A stretch of DNA of 64,000 bases from Armigeres subalbatus (taxonomy: Eukaryota; Arthropoda; Insecta; Diptera; Culicidae): NCBI RefSeq assembly GCF_024139115.2, contig NC_085140.1, positions 336,537,099 through 336,601,098 on the forward strand, in the 5' to 3' direction. The translations under genes were made by a program, and so were the position numbers. Position 1 is the stretch's first letter. Each line of letters starts with the position of its first letter. Positions 45,390 to 57,250 of this stretch are shown one piece after another. The notes under the pieces were generated by a model. That model was not told the origin of the DNA, did no database searches, and was given only the letters and a program-made list of their open reading frames with translations.

Positions 45390-45603
45390 TAATGTGACCA
45401 GACGTCCCGCGTTTCGCGGGACGCTGCATTTTTCAACTTCATTTTACAAATTTATTCCAATTTATGCAGCCTTACAAATATTTTTATAATTTTTTTTGGG
45501 CCAAAATCTATGCGAAATGCACTTTTGGAGTGTTCATTTTCAAGACAGTGACGTAATCCAGGTAGGCGTCCCGCGTTTCGCAGGACGCTTGCTGGTCACA
45601 TTA
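45390..45603. mobile_element. hAT-like MITE with 8-bp target duplication
   Basis: Ends TAATGTGACCAG and CTGGTCACATTA are perfect inverted copies over 12 bp, then pairing continues through the CGTCCCGCGTTTCGCGGGAC block. The exact 8-bp direct repeat ATAATAAC flanks it (45382-45389 and 45604-45611), the duplication length of hAT elements. At 214 bp it is non-autonomous. Each end also contains its own small GTCCCGCG...CGCGGGAC hairpin. Confidence 0.85.
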
Positions 45604-45611
45604 ATAATAAC

Positions 45612-48035
45612 AAATCGTGATTTGATAGCAAAATAAGATATGGACAAGATAGATATAAGAGATAAAAGATCAGACATAGTATCGATATCATGTTTTGTTA
45701 TTCAGTTCATGGCTTCTGCCCGGGTTTCGATCAGGTTTGCCCGCCGATTGTAGACGTTCGTCTGTTTGTTCGGGCCTGAATGAGAACACGATGCAAGCAA
45801 CGCAACAGGGGCCTTATTGAAAAGTGACTTATGTATGTAACTATTAGAAGTGATCAATGCTCATTCACACAATACGAAAGCCGACCATTCTGCAGTACTT
45901 CCTGATTAATGATTCCATCCATATGTTCTCTTATCATCTGCACACGTTAAGGGTCTTTGAACCATTACCATTATCAGCCGAAGGCAAGAAAAAAAAATCC
46001 CACATACAACACCTTGCAATAAAAACAGAAAGTTTTCGACCTTGCTCTTCTTTATCGCCAAGATGCGGAACACTGACCGAAATAATAACAACCGGTGTGT
46101 CTCAAATCGGCAAATATCGGGCTCGGGTGGTGCGGCTGGCTCGCGTGTGCGCCCATCCGGATGAACAAATACTGCTGGTCGCCGTGCAGTATTATCCTGT
46201 TCAGCGCGGTTTTCGATAACCACGACTGGCAGTGCATTTCGTGACAACGGTGGTGCAGAGCAGAATGACGCACCAGTACGAGAATTACTGTATAACTTTT
46301 TTTTTCAGCGAATATAGTTATGGGACGGCAATTGATAAAGGCGCGCAGTCAGGCGCTCAAGCGAAACGCCAAGGCACATATATGCGAATTAATCTAACCT
46401 CTCAAGCCTATCAGTTACTCGGGGAGTACACAACACCATTCAATAACAAATGATACGGTTTGAGTCATCGACGAGCAATGATTTGTTACCGGTCGATTCT
46501 CTTTCGGTGTATTTCCTAAGGGCTTACTCAATATGTACTTGATTGAACAGATCTTAAATTTCGCTGACTTCAAATTTTCGTTGCACGTGTGTGCAGCAAC
46601 ATCGTCGATTCCGGGGTATTGTTTATCGCCAATCAGGGTTATTCGATACCAAGCCACCGTGCGCACTTCTTCGATTGTTGACAGGGTAGAATTTTCGCAA
46701 GACATGTTGACAACAAAAACTTGCATTAATTAAAACTTCCTGGGGTACGATTCGATCGGAACAACTGCAGTCGTATATGGTGGCAAACCACCGACATGTG
46801 ATTCGTCACGTTGTTGCAGACTGGCTAATAAGTTCGTTCGGGTTACTGTATTGGTAGAGTAGGAAATACATTATTCACTACCACCAGTCTCAAAACATTA
46901 TAACATGCTAAAGGAAAAGGTATATTTTAACATAAGAAGGAAGGTACATGCTAAGGTCAACGGTATCGCTCATTATAATAATATTTCACTAAATAAGGAA
47001 GTTCTTTGTCACAGTATGAAAACTTATTGTACGATTTGATTTGTTGAAATGATAGTGACTATTCCTTAGTATCCAACTACTTGTTCAATAAATTACAATG
47101 TTTCAATGCGAGAAAGTGATTTTAAATAAATGTTGTTTGAATGTTAATATTATTTATAATTTGGGATATCAAAATAGGTTAAATAGGTTATAAGACGACA
47201 TTTTTGTTTGTTATAAGAAGACAGCTGATTTGTAAAACAAGCAACTAGCTGTTTAATTGATTCACATCTACAATATTATTTATTACATTCGATTGATCAA
47301 GTAATTTAAAAATGAATAAGAAAACTTTTTTAATTTGCATACTATTTAGAGCTATTTATGTGTGTTCGATTTTAATCTAGATCAAGGAAACAGTTGACTT
47401 GAAATGGAGGTATTTTGTTATTTGACATATTGCAAATATTAGAAAATAAATGATACTTCAACTTGGTTTTATTAACAAATATAGGGTAACGGCAGGTATT
47501 CCCGGCAGGCGAATACGCTTCGACACATCCTTCTGAAGCCGCAATTTCATCTTTAAGTTCAATTTCAATTAGCTACATCGTTTTGGCCAAATAATGTTTC
47601 TATATTTGATTTTTGAGCCTGTGCCGGGAATGGGATCCATAACCCTAAATATATTGGAATCTATATTTACCATTACACGTCACTGATATACAGCTATCAA
47701 AGTAAAACGAAAAAAAGAAATATACAAGCGAAAGTTAATGTACCGGACCTAGCCAACGTGATCCAAAAACGTATATTGCGTAGTCAAATTATTTACTCGA
47801 TTCGTACAATCAATTATCATTTATGATATTATAGAGCTAAACTACTAAGTGGCGATCCAAGTGTTAATCAATGGATGGAATCAGGTAAACAAAAATAAGT
47901 GATTCATTATGACGTTCAAATCGAATATCACGTGAACGAATCTCTTTTATTTGTTTCATCATTCGAAATACAAATTGCGACTACATCGTTTTTGATTCTA
48001 ACGCCGAATGTGATACATAATTCACTACACTCAAT
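45612..48035. other. AT-rich stretch, one GC-richer island, no gene recognised
   Basis: Mostly AT-rich. A GC-richer patch at about 46060-46270 has overlapping open frames on both strands and no recognisable protein. No TIR or tandem structure is seen. Confidence 0.5.
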
Positions 48036-48039
48036 AGTT

Positions 48040-48893
48040 TTGCCTTTCTCGTATACTAAGTATACGTAAAGGCTATATGTTCGCTCCAAAAATGAACTTT
48101 TTATAGGAGGCCCGGAGACCCATAGTGTTATATACCAATCAGCTCAGCTCGACGAATTGAGATGATGTCTGTGTGTGTGCGTGTGTGTGTGTGTATGTGT
48201 GTGTGTGTGCGCACCAAAAGAGCAAAAAGTTTAGCTCACTTTTTTGTACTTACCTTCAACCAATTTACTCGCAACATGTTGCATTCGACGCAGTATACTG
48301 CCCCATTGTTTCCTATTGAAAATTGGCCGGATCGGACTATGGGCTTGGAAGTTATGGTCAAAATACTTTTTCTCATAAAAAAAGTGCGTAAAAAAGTCTA
48401 GCTCACTTTTAATGCACTTACCCTAAACGGATTCCATCACAACAGGTTGCATTCGACGCAGTATCCTGCTCCATTGCTTCCTATTGAAAATTGGACGGAT
48501 CGGATAATGGGCTTGGTAGTTATGGCCAAAATATTTTTTCTCTTAAAAATGCGCTTAAAAAAGTCTAGCTCATTTTTAATGCACTTACCCTAAACGGATT
48601 CCATCACAACAGGTTGCATTCGACGCAGTATCCTGCTCCATTGCTTCCTATTGAAAATTGGACGGATCGGACAATGGGCTTGGTAGTTATGGCCAAAATA
48701 CTTTTTCTCAGAAAAAAGCACGTAAAAAAATCTAGCTCACTTTTAATGCACTTATCCTGAACCGATTTCCTCGCAACAGGTTGCATTCGACGCAGAATTT
48801 TGTCTCATTATTTCCTATTGAAAATTGGCCCGATCGGACGATGGGCTCAGAAGTAATGCCCAAAATACTATTTTTTACCGCACGAGAAAGGCA
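48040..48893. repeat. Interspersed repeat with TGCCTTTCTCG ends enclosing a tandem array
   Basis: TTGCCTTTCTCGTATAC at the left and CGCACGAGAAAGGCA at the right are short inverted ends. Between them lie a GT-rich microsatellite (48171-48210) and four 167-bp tandem units. It resembles a known style of mosquito repeat in which TIR-like ends frame tandem monomers. Confidence 0.65.
48222..48880 (+). repeat. Four exact-period 167-bp tandem units
   Basis: The landmark TAGCTCAC/T starts at 48232, 48399, 48566 and 48733, exactly 167 bp apart each time. Every unit contains GTTGCATTCGACGCAG, TTCCTATTGAAAATTGG, CGGATCGGAC and ATGGGCTTGG/CAG. Units 2 and 3 are nearly identical, 1 and 4 more diverged, which suggests recent internal duplication. 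Confidence 0.9.
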
Positions 48894-49571
48894 TCATCAC
48901 CGCTAGGTGGATCAATCTGGGTTTTTCTAGAAGAATACATTTTTTTCATGCAACGCAGTAAACGCATAGACGGGGTGAGCTGATATATCAACGGTATAAC
49001 TTTGTTAAAATTTCACATGATAATTTACAATGCAGCTGTTTATAACAAATAAGGTATGATTGCCATCCTGGGTGAGTATGGTAAAATGCAATAGGCTGTC
49101 TGAAATTCTTGCCGTTATGTGTTTTGTTATGCGTATTATGCAAACAGTTATTTTATCACCATGAACCGCAGTCTCAAAAGTTCCAATCAATCCAATTTCT
49201 ACATGATATGAACTATGGCACAGTTTGATTTTGGTTTTTTAGTTCCTTACAAATAGATCACACATTTGTGGGCAGCAGGGGTGTTGTTTGATTGTCAACA
49301 AAGAAGATAACTACAAAGAGCTTCCAATTTTTTAACAGGATTTAATGCGTTCAGTTAAAAATACCTAGAAAGTGATTGGTCAACACATTAATCTTTTAGT
49401 CATTTCAACATTTCATAAAAACTCACGTTTAGTTTCTGTAGTATCTCTTAGATTACGTTTGTTCCAAGAGATGAAGTTTTTTTATGTTCAAGCGCCTAGT
49501 GAAACATAAGTTTAATACTTTTGTCTATCTACTTTCTTGAATGTTGGAAATTACTCACATCGACATCGACA

Positions 49572-52160
49572 TCACATCGAGTTGCGTCGACCAAGAAGTC
49601 GTGACTCTATTTCCATCAAACAGTTCCGCAATACTTCTTCAGTTGGACAACGTCCTGGTTTCATTTGCTGCAAATTACGCTTGACTGTCTGCACAAGCAT
49701 CTCCCAGGCCCCTCCCATGTGCGGGGAAGCTGGTGGAAGGAATTTCCACTCTGTGTTCTGGCTGATAATTGTTTGTATAACTTTATCTTGATCTACATGC
49801 CGAAGTGCTTCTGTCAGTTCCTTGTTAGCGGCTGTGAAGTTTGTTCCTCTATCGCTGAAAATTTGTATCGGGACTCCTCGCCTTGCCATGAAGTTGCGTA
49901 AAGCCATGATGCAGGAATCCACGTTCAATGAATAGGCGATTTCTAAATGAATCGCCCTGACGGTCAAACATGTTACTAAGACGCCCCATCGCTTTTCATG
50001 TCTTCGGCCTAACGCAACTGTTAGTGGACCAAAATAGTAGACGCCCACGTAAGAGAACGGTCTCATGTAGGCCGCTAATCGAGCTAGCGGTAGATCTGCT
50101 ATAGGCGGAGGATTTGGAGTCACACGCTGGTTTTTGCACATCTGACAATCTGCTTTGTTTCGATGATGGTACCGAAGATGATAATCTTGGACGATGAGTT
50201 TCGTGATGTAGTGATATTTTGGAAGAATGATTGGATTCCGTGCGTCGGTACTCGCATACTCACAAGCCCCTATTCTGCCACGCATTCGAAGAATGTGTTT
50301 TTCATCCAAAAAAGACTTCATGTTGAATATCGTACTGTTTTTCGGAAGAACTTTGATTTCTGACCCAGTTTGTGCAAGAATGCAGATTTCATCTAAGTAT
50401 GATGCGGTTTGGGCTTGTATATATAACAACGTGGCTGCTGATCGCAATTCATCCGCCAAAAGGGGACCGCTGTGGGGTTTGTTGCCCGAAATTCTACGCC
50501 GAAGATTGCCAATATATCTGATAACTGTAGCAGCTGTTCGAAGTAAACGGTTCCATGATGAAAATATTTCCACCCGAAACAACGGTTTCGCGCCTGAGTT
50601 GTGGTAAAGAAGACTAGCTCGCAATTCCTTTCGAGTCACGCCGGTGTTGAAGGGTTCTGTGGGCCATGCTTCGCTTGATTGCCATAAAAACTCAGGTCCT
50701 TTGTACCATCGACTATCGCTGCTCAATTTCGGAGTCTGTGCCCACTTGGTCGCTTCGTCGGCCACGTTGTCTTTACAGTTGACCCATCTCCAGTTTCTAA
50801 CTTCTGTGAGATCTAAAATCTCACTAACTCGCCATTCTACGTAAGGAGAATACCGTCGGTGGTCGGACCTCAGCCAGCACAGCACGTCACGAGCATCGGT
50901 CCAATAAAATCGTTCATTGATAGGAAAGGATAGAGCGTTGGTTATCGTATCGGCTAACCTTGCCCCGATGGTTGCGCTCTGTAACTCCATCCTTGGTATG
51001 GAAATAAACTTAAGAGGGGCTACTCGTGACTTTGCTCCGACAATCGAACATTCCACGATACTGCCTTGTTGAAAACGAAGGTAAACCACCGCAGCGTAGC
51101 CCAGCTCACTAGCATCTACGAAGGTATGTAATTGGATCACCGTATTCGGGCCCATTGACGTCGAGCTACGATAGCAACGGGGTATCCTGACGTTTTGCAC
51201 CTTCGGTAGCATTCGAAGCCACTGCTCCCATTTGTCCTGTAAGGCTACTGGTATTTCTTCATCCCATCCGATGGAAGAGCGCCAAATTTCTTGGAAAAGT
51301 ATTTTAAGGAAAACGAGAAGATGGGATAACAATCCGAGCGGATCAAAAATAGACATGAGTGTACGTAAAACTTCTCTCTTCGTAGGCATGCGTTTCCCGG
51401 TCAGGAATTCGGAATCATGTTTTGGCGAGAGTTTGTATTCGAAAGTATCGGACGCCGTGCGCCACCACATTCCTAGCACCTTTTCTGTAGCAAGTTCTGT
51501 TCCGACATTAAGGCTTTTTAGATCATCGCCTTCCTGACGTAGAGCATGACGAACATTTGGCGAGTTAGACAGCCAATTCCTTATGTGGAATCCAGCTTGA
51601 GCGTGAACGTAGCTTACATCTGCTGCTAGTTGGATAGCTTCTGCCTCAGTTTCTACGCTATCCAACATGTCATCCACGTAATGTCGTTTCGTTATGGCTT
51701 CGACCGCTCTGGGATGTTGTGCTGTATATTTCTCTGCATTCGAATTTTTGACATATTGAGCGCAACTGGGTGAGCAGCAAGAACCAAATGTCATCACTTG
51801 GGTCACGAAAGTGCTGGGTAATTTATCATTCTCGTTCTCTTTCCACAGAATTAGCTGGCAGTATTGGTCTGTCTTGGCTATCAGTACCTGCAGATACATC
51901 TCTTTGATATCGCCGGCGAGTCCTATCTTGTTTTCTCGAAATTTGTACAGTACGTCGTTCAAGGGTACAAGTAGGTCCGGTCCTTTTAACAATAGCGAAT
52001 TTAGGGATACTCCGTTAACTTTGGCCGCAAAATCCCAAACAATCCTTGTCTTTTCCGGCTTATTGGGGTTAAACACAGGAAACACAGGGATGTACCACAC
52101 TCGACGCGTCGCCATTTCTTCTTCTTCCGCTTTCGTAAGTCGTCTTATGTATCGTTTCAT
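49572..52160 (-). pseudogene. Bel-Pao pol with 862-codon open frame (RT, RNase H, integrase)
   Basis: A single frame covers the RT (WYIPVFPVFNPNKPEKTRIV, then LAGDIKEMYLQVLIAKTDQY with catalytic Asp and RHYVDDMLDSVETEAE with the YVDD pair). RNase H follows (HTFVDASELGYAAVVYLRF), then the His/Cys integrase segment (HYHLRYHHRNKADCQMCKNQ-like, near 50160) and the core (VTCLTVRAIHLEIA, IFSDRGTNFTAANKEL, SPHMGGAWEMLVQTVK), so all three catalytic acidic residues are in place. It ends abruptly after MEIES, short of the C-terminal integrase domain. No LTR, gag or protease is found nearby. It differs from the element at 30552-37287 and belongs to another Bel-Pao lineage. Confidence 0.85.
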
Positions 52161-52534
52161 GCGTAATCGTCCATTTTCTTCCGTACGATAGCAGACAGAT
52201 TCGGATCCTTCTGCATCCTAGATGCGAGGCAATGGTAACGCTTCAAAGCAACAGATTTACTATTCGGAAAGCGGAAATCCTTGTATTTCCACAAAAGAGG
52301 AGTCTCATAGTGACCATTGCTTGTTTGAACAACGGTGCTCAGGATTTCATAGGCTTTTTCATCGCCCTTCGATAACAACGGCTTCTCCGGCTTTGAGATC
52401 CCAAGTCCTTCTAGCGCAAAATAGTCTCGCATAGCCCGGCCTAGGTCACTTTCCGTACACGTACACGTATTGATGGAAACCTGTGGAAACCTAAAAACGC
52501 TTCGTGTTCGTCCGAGCCTCCGTGAATCACCCAA
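52157..52534 (-). pseudogene. Bel-Pao pol N-terminal piece, frameshifted from the main frame
   Basis: A 125-codon frame carries the region before the RT: SDLGRAMRDYFALEGLGISK, the GHYETPLLWKYKDFRFPNSK block and VALKRYHCLASRM, typical of Bel-Pao polyproteins. It ends at a TGA that overlaps the ATG of the 862-codon frame by four bases (52157-52160), as expected from a one-base indel. Sequence beyond 52540 shows no gag. Confidence 0.8.
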
Positions 52535-53628
52535 CCAAGTCTAGTCTTCGTTGCATTGGGCTCATACATCCGCCCTTCATTTCCTTTCAGAGGATAGCTA
52601 AGATTCGCGTTGTTAACCACTGTTCAATGTTAATGTTAGATAGTTCTCAAAGGGCTTATGAAAGTTTTTATTGAGCCTTGAATATCGTTACAAATAATTT
52701 CTAATACTGTTGTACAGTTAAATATCTGTACTAATTAGTAGAATGCCGAAGAATTGCCGAAGAAGGTATGTGGCTGGAAGGCCATCAAAAATGTTTTTAC
52801 GCCTCGAAAATTTATTGTTCAAACCATATGCAAGAAATCGATGTTTCTGCCAGGGTAAAACCCATCTTCCTTCTTGTCGGAATTTTTACTTTGTGAAATG
52901 ATTCCGAATAACTCCCATTACCTCCATAGCCCCATAAGATCAATAATTTTGGAAAAAAGAAAATTATTTATTGGAATAACACTCTTTTACATTATTGGTC
53001 CACGTAATTCAGCAGTACTGGCAGAATAAACATTTTTTTTGTATATGATTTTTACAATCAATCTTTGAAGCGTTATAACTTTTTTTCGTGGACGTCCCAG
53101 CATCGTACCTTCTTCGGCAAAGGTTTTCGGCATCCTTTGGGTTATACTTTAACGCAATGTTCCACTTGGTTCACGATGAACTGAAACCTCTAAAAGTGAA
53201 TAAGCAAAAATATACGTTTTCCCATACTTATTTCCATACAAACTTCAAACGCGATGCGGAAAGCGAGGAAGCAATCAATCGGGCCAAAATGCTGTACATT
53301 TGTTTGGGACTCATAATGGTTTCGAAAAACTATTGATTTGAAAAAAATGACCATAACGCCCCACTCTAATATTCATAAAATGGCAGGCATAGAAAAGTTG
53401 TCAACTTGTTGAAAAGCAGGCTAAATTCCAGGAGGAATATAGTCTAATTGTAAAAGAAAACTACATTATTTTTATTAACGCATTGTAAAAAAAGACAATT
53501 CCCCTAATTTATTAACGTAATAACCGGTCAAATTCGTTTGGAAATATTGTAGCTATGCGGCTTTGGTACATTTATATTGTCGGCTGTTTTATTTGTTGAA
53601 ATTTAATGAATAGAACAAAAAAACCTCA

Positions 53629-53700
53629 TATATAAAACGCAACAGTCAGGGTGTCAATCGTGATTTGTTGGCGAGTCGACCTTTAGCGTTTCAGTGATAC
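53629..53700 (+). promoter_or_regulatory. TATA/initiator core promoter candidate
   Basis: TATATAAAA at 53629-53637 is followed 25-27 bp later by TCAATC (A at 53656), close to the arthropod initiator. A further TCAGTG lies at 53691. It stands just upstream of a short ATG frame with a good start context. Confidence 0.4.
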
Positions 53701-53722
53701 CAAAGCCTATAATCCAACAGAA

Positions 53723-53827
53723 ATGAAAGTCTCCTTATTGACAGCTATTATTCACCGACCTACAAAGCGCCGTTGCACATCGACAGTGAAAAGTCAACTC
53801 AGACCACCACCACAGCAAATACGCTAG
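53723..53827 (+). CDS. Short 34-codon frame behind a TATA promoter
   Basis: It begins MKVSLLTAII, like the start of a signal peptide, in context AACAGAAATG, and ends QQIR at TAG. The hydrophobic start is cut short by RPTKRRC. It may be the first exon of a secreted protein gene whose donor I cannot place, a frameshifted pseudogene, or chance. No homology is recognised. Confidence 0.25.
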   Translation: MKVSLLTAIIHRPTKRRCTSTVKSQLRPPPQQIR

Positions 53828-55680
53828 CAATTCCCTTTCGGGCAATAAATAACTGAGTGACGCTGAAACGATTCCAATAATGAAAATGTATCAACTGGGA
53901 ATACCAGATACAGACGGCTAAATATAACCAGAATTCATCATGTCACTGTTCGGGGAGAATAAGCACACTACCAGATTTACCCTTATCGGGCGCATGGAAC
54001 TGGTTGCGACTGAAATCGATTCCGTACGATACCGGAAGCTCCGCGGAGACCCCATGACATAAGCGTATTAATTAGTGGATGACAGATACGTGAGGGAAGA
54101 TTCTCGTGATCTATGATAAATGTTGACGCTGACCAATTTTTGCACAACTCACAAAGTGCTCTTGTCAACACGCTTACCTACACCCGCCAATAGAATGAGG
54201 ATGAATACGCAGTAGCAGCAGTGTGTTGGCAGCGATAAAAAGCGCAAATTGGACGAATTGATGCCCTCCGCTCTGACGATGGTTGTTTATAAATAAACAG
54301 TACAAATAAATTGAATCCAGCTTATGCCAAATGTTTCGTGTATCTGCCGGTTAGCCGTTTATTTTTCCTCACTTTGGAGAGAGGGCTAGCTTTCTCACTG
54401 TTCACTTCGGCTAACTCATCGTGAAATTGATTAAGATTTACGAAAGTCGATTATCATCAACAGACATAGTATCTAACCTCGATTCTGGTGGTTCAAGTGA
54501 TTGTATTTTGCGGAATGCGACTCGAGTTATTTCACGAGACCCACGCATGTGCTACAGACTTGAGCGACAGTCAAAAAAAAGAGAATAAAATTAGACTGGC
54601 GGCAGGTGACGTGGTCTGCCGATATTGACAAGCGATTGAACGATCAACAAATCCGACAATAGGGTGCGGGAGAGTGACAACTTGAGTTGCGGCGAAAAAT
54701 CGGTGGAATTAGAAAGTATAGTAAGTTTATTTAAACTGAAACAAAAATTCAAGTAAAACGTATTCAAGTGATCAAGGGTGCAAATGAAAAAAAGTTATGA
54801 TGAGCATCACAAAAGTGAAAATGTTCTGAGTGATGTCTGAAAATATACGAAATAATAAGCAGCTAAAATCCTGCAACACTTTGAAATGCCTTTCTGGGAT
54901 TGTAATAGTAGAACTTAACCGAAACGGAAGCCTGAATTGCACCAGGGATTCTAGTAGTCTGTTAGTAATTCTTCACGCCTATGAGGATTCAAGGGATTCA
55001 TGAAAAAATCTTTACGAACTTGGCTTACAATCAGACTAGACTTAGTTTCAGAAGTTCTAACGACGCAGCTTATAATTATCTTTTGGAACTGTTTGACTGA
55101 CACCTAGTTCTTAAGAAATTTAAGAAACTCAAGCTTGCCACATAAAACAGACTCCGGCTTTGCTACATTCAGAGATGGTATAAAATATCATAGCTAGCAG
55201 TAATAATCCTGAAACCTGCTATGTAACATTACAATATTTACAGAATTTTAGATGGATTTTTAAGAATTAGTTTTGTGCTTTTTCCCTGTTATCAAGCGAT
55301 ATTTCAGGTTCAAAACAAAATTCCTTAACTCTCAAGGGGGTTTCAAGATAGATGACATCCTATTAGACTCACGCGCTAGGACACGCACGGTGGTCTAGTG
55401 CGCTCTCAGTAGGTATCAAAAAGCCATGATTGACACGAAAGAATCCCCATTAATGTGTTATCTAATGCTTACAAGCCGAGCAAACATCCAGACAGCAGGG
55501 AATGTATTCTTGTTGACTATTTAGTGTTGATTCTAAGATACAGATAAAGGAAATAATCAATCATTTTCAAATGCAACTAGAAATACATTTTATTGCGTGT
55601 GTTCGACCAATCATTTCGAATCCAACAATATTTACGAATTAACAAACTTTCGTGTATTGTCTTCTGTTTATGTGGTTTTC
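53828..55680. other. Stretch without recognisable gene
   Basis: Mixed AT-rich DNA. 54290-54730 is somewhat GC-richer and ends in a donor-like TATA|GTAAGTTT near 54720, so it could hold a non-coding exon. Nothing can be identified firmly. Confidence 0.35.
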
Positions 55681-55684
55681 GTCG

Positions 55685-55815
55685 AAGGGGGAGATCCACA
55701 AAGTACGTCACGCAAAAAATGGCAATTTTCAATTTTCCCCTCCTTCCTTCGTGACACTTTTTGTTTTAAGCCTTTAGAACTTTTGTATGAATTTTCACGC
55801 TGCTCGGTCGTAGGT
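55685..55815. mobile_element. 'GTACGTCACGC' MITE
   Basis: GGGGGAGATCCACAAAGTACG at the left, CTTCGTGACACTTTTTG in the middle, the family seen at 38187-38339. The right end is diverged. Confidence 0.5.
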
Positions 55816-55849
55816 GGATCAAGCCTAGACTAGACTAAAGGGTGGGAGC

Positions 55850-56045
55850 ACTTCCATTCGTTACCATAGCAGATAAACATTGATTTGGGACTAATCACTA
55901 TCACTTAGATGGGGGCGAAGCACTCTCCTACAATCGAGATCTATCCTGGCCACGTTGCGAATGCTGAGATAGGAGTAAGTTGGACATATACTTAAGAAAG
56001 ATGCAGAGAACTCCACGACACTCATAGGTGCGGCGGGTTGTTTTT
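55850..56045 (-). repeat. SINE-like repeat, minus copy
   Basis: The complement contains CACCTATGAG, CATCTTTCTTAAGTA, GTGGCCAGGATAGATCTCG and TGATTAGTCCCAAATC, matching the copy at 59000-59300. It is an interspersed non-coding repeat of about 200-250 bp. Confidence 0.65.
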
Positions 56046-56439
56046 GGAATTATTAGAGTATAACAGTAGAAAGAATTACAATGGCAATCTCAAATTTTAA
56101 AAACTTTTGATAAAAAAAACAGATTGGTGCCTTTTTTGCATTATTAAAAAATGCGAAAAAACGCATTAAAGAGGTTAAAATGTCACTTTAGGAAGATAGA
56201 TTTCACTATTTCCATCAATTCACATTTATTTGCGTTCATATAAATGCATTGCAACAGTTTCTGTTTTTTTTTTTATTTTGAATATTTTTATAATGGGTCA
56301 ATCGCCGCGAAATTGCTGGTGGGGATTCTCATCGATTTGTTTTCGGCGAAAAATGACAAAACAAAACTTTGCCAGACTGTCCGGACGGTTCGGTCGATTT
56401 ACTGGCCTTCGACCATCTTCTGCGGACACTCATAATCAC

Positions 56440-56678
56440 ATATCTCGGGTACTTATTCATAAGGACGTATGTGATTTTGTAAACAAAGATTCAAACGTCG
56501 ATTTGTTCAATCTGATGGCACTCCCACGCAAACCAACACCGCCAACAGGAAGCCGAAGGCTTCTTCTACCTGTCTGTGTTGCTGGTTTGCGTGGGAGTGC
56601 TATCAGATTGGACAAATCGACGTTTGAATCTTTGTTTACAAAATCACATACGTCCTTTTGAATAAGTACCCGAGATAT
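56440..56678. mobile_element. Foldback element with ~100-bp arms
   Basis: Arms 56440-56540 and 56576-56678 are inverted copies over about 100 bp with few mismatches (ATATCTCGGGTACTTATTCA at the outer edge, CTCCCACGCAAACCAACAC at the inner), leaving a 35-bp loop. Both strands therefore show the same small frame. A partial relative is at 355-470. It directly adjoins a Penelope fragment. Confidence 0.85.
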
Positions 56679-56800
56679 TGTTAAAAAGCACATTAAATTT
56701 TACAAAATAAAAACATACAATCTTCCAGTCACTTATTTTCTAACAGACAGCCATTACTACTAACTATTGACACACACAAACAAAGTACAATCTTTACATT

Positions 56801-57250
56801 CTAACTGCTATTGGTATTAGTTCTAAGTTTGCTAATAATAGAGTTGTACGCATTTTTAAAATTTGCTGAGTCTTTTTGCTTATTTACTACATTTTCGTCT
56901 CCTTTAATCTTAATGTAAAATGTTTCTGCAGTCAGTCTTGTATTGTTTTTGCTTATTTTGTCAAGTATTCTGGTTTTTTCAAAGTCAAAAATGTGTCCCT
57001 TTTCTATAGTGTGCTGTGATAAACCTGTACCGGAAATGTTTTTTGTTTTCACATTGTATTTATGCTGGTCCAGACGTTTATATAAAAACTGGCTTGTTTC
57101 ACCGATGTACGATTTTTCACATGCACCGCACGGTATATCATACACTAAATTTGTATTTTTGTTTTTTGGTATTACGTCTTTGGTTGGTATGTATATAATA
57201 TTCCACGTATACCTCGTGAAAGGCAAAAATCATGCCAAAAGTGCAAAACT
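56801..57250 (-). pseudogene. Penelope-like element, GIY-YIG endonuclease fragment
   Basis: A 141-codon minus-strand frame holds a GIY-YIG nuclease: NLVYDIPCGACEKSYIGETS supplies the two strands, FLYKRLDQHKYNVK the conserved Arg, and LSQHTIEKGHIFDFEKTRIL and TAETFYIK the His-containing and Glu segments. Penelope-like retroelements carry this domain at the C-terminus after the RT. Here the RT is missing, so this is a 5'-truncated copy. The frame is open to its stop near 56801, with the C-terminal NAYNSIISK intact. Confidence 0.85.

Noticed and set aside
46052..46273. Coding exon in the GC-richer patch
   Set aside because: Frames are open on both strands, none resembles a protein, and no splice signals fit convincingly.
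48171..48210. Z-DNA-forming regulatory element
   Set aside because: The GT run is short and is part of an interspersed repeat. It gives no evidence of function.
51811..52191. Plus-strand frame of 126 codons
   Set aside because: It is a shadow of the Bel-Pao pol frame on the opposite strand.
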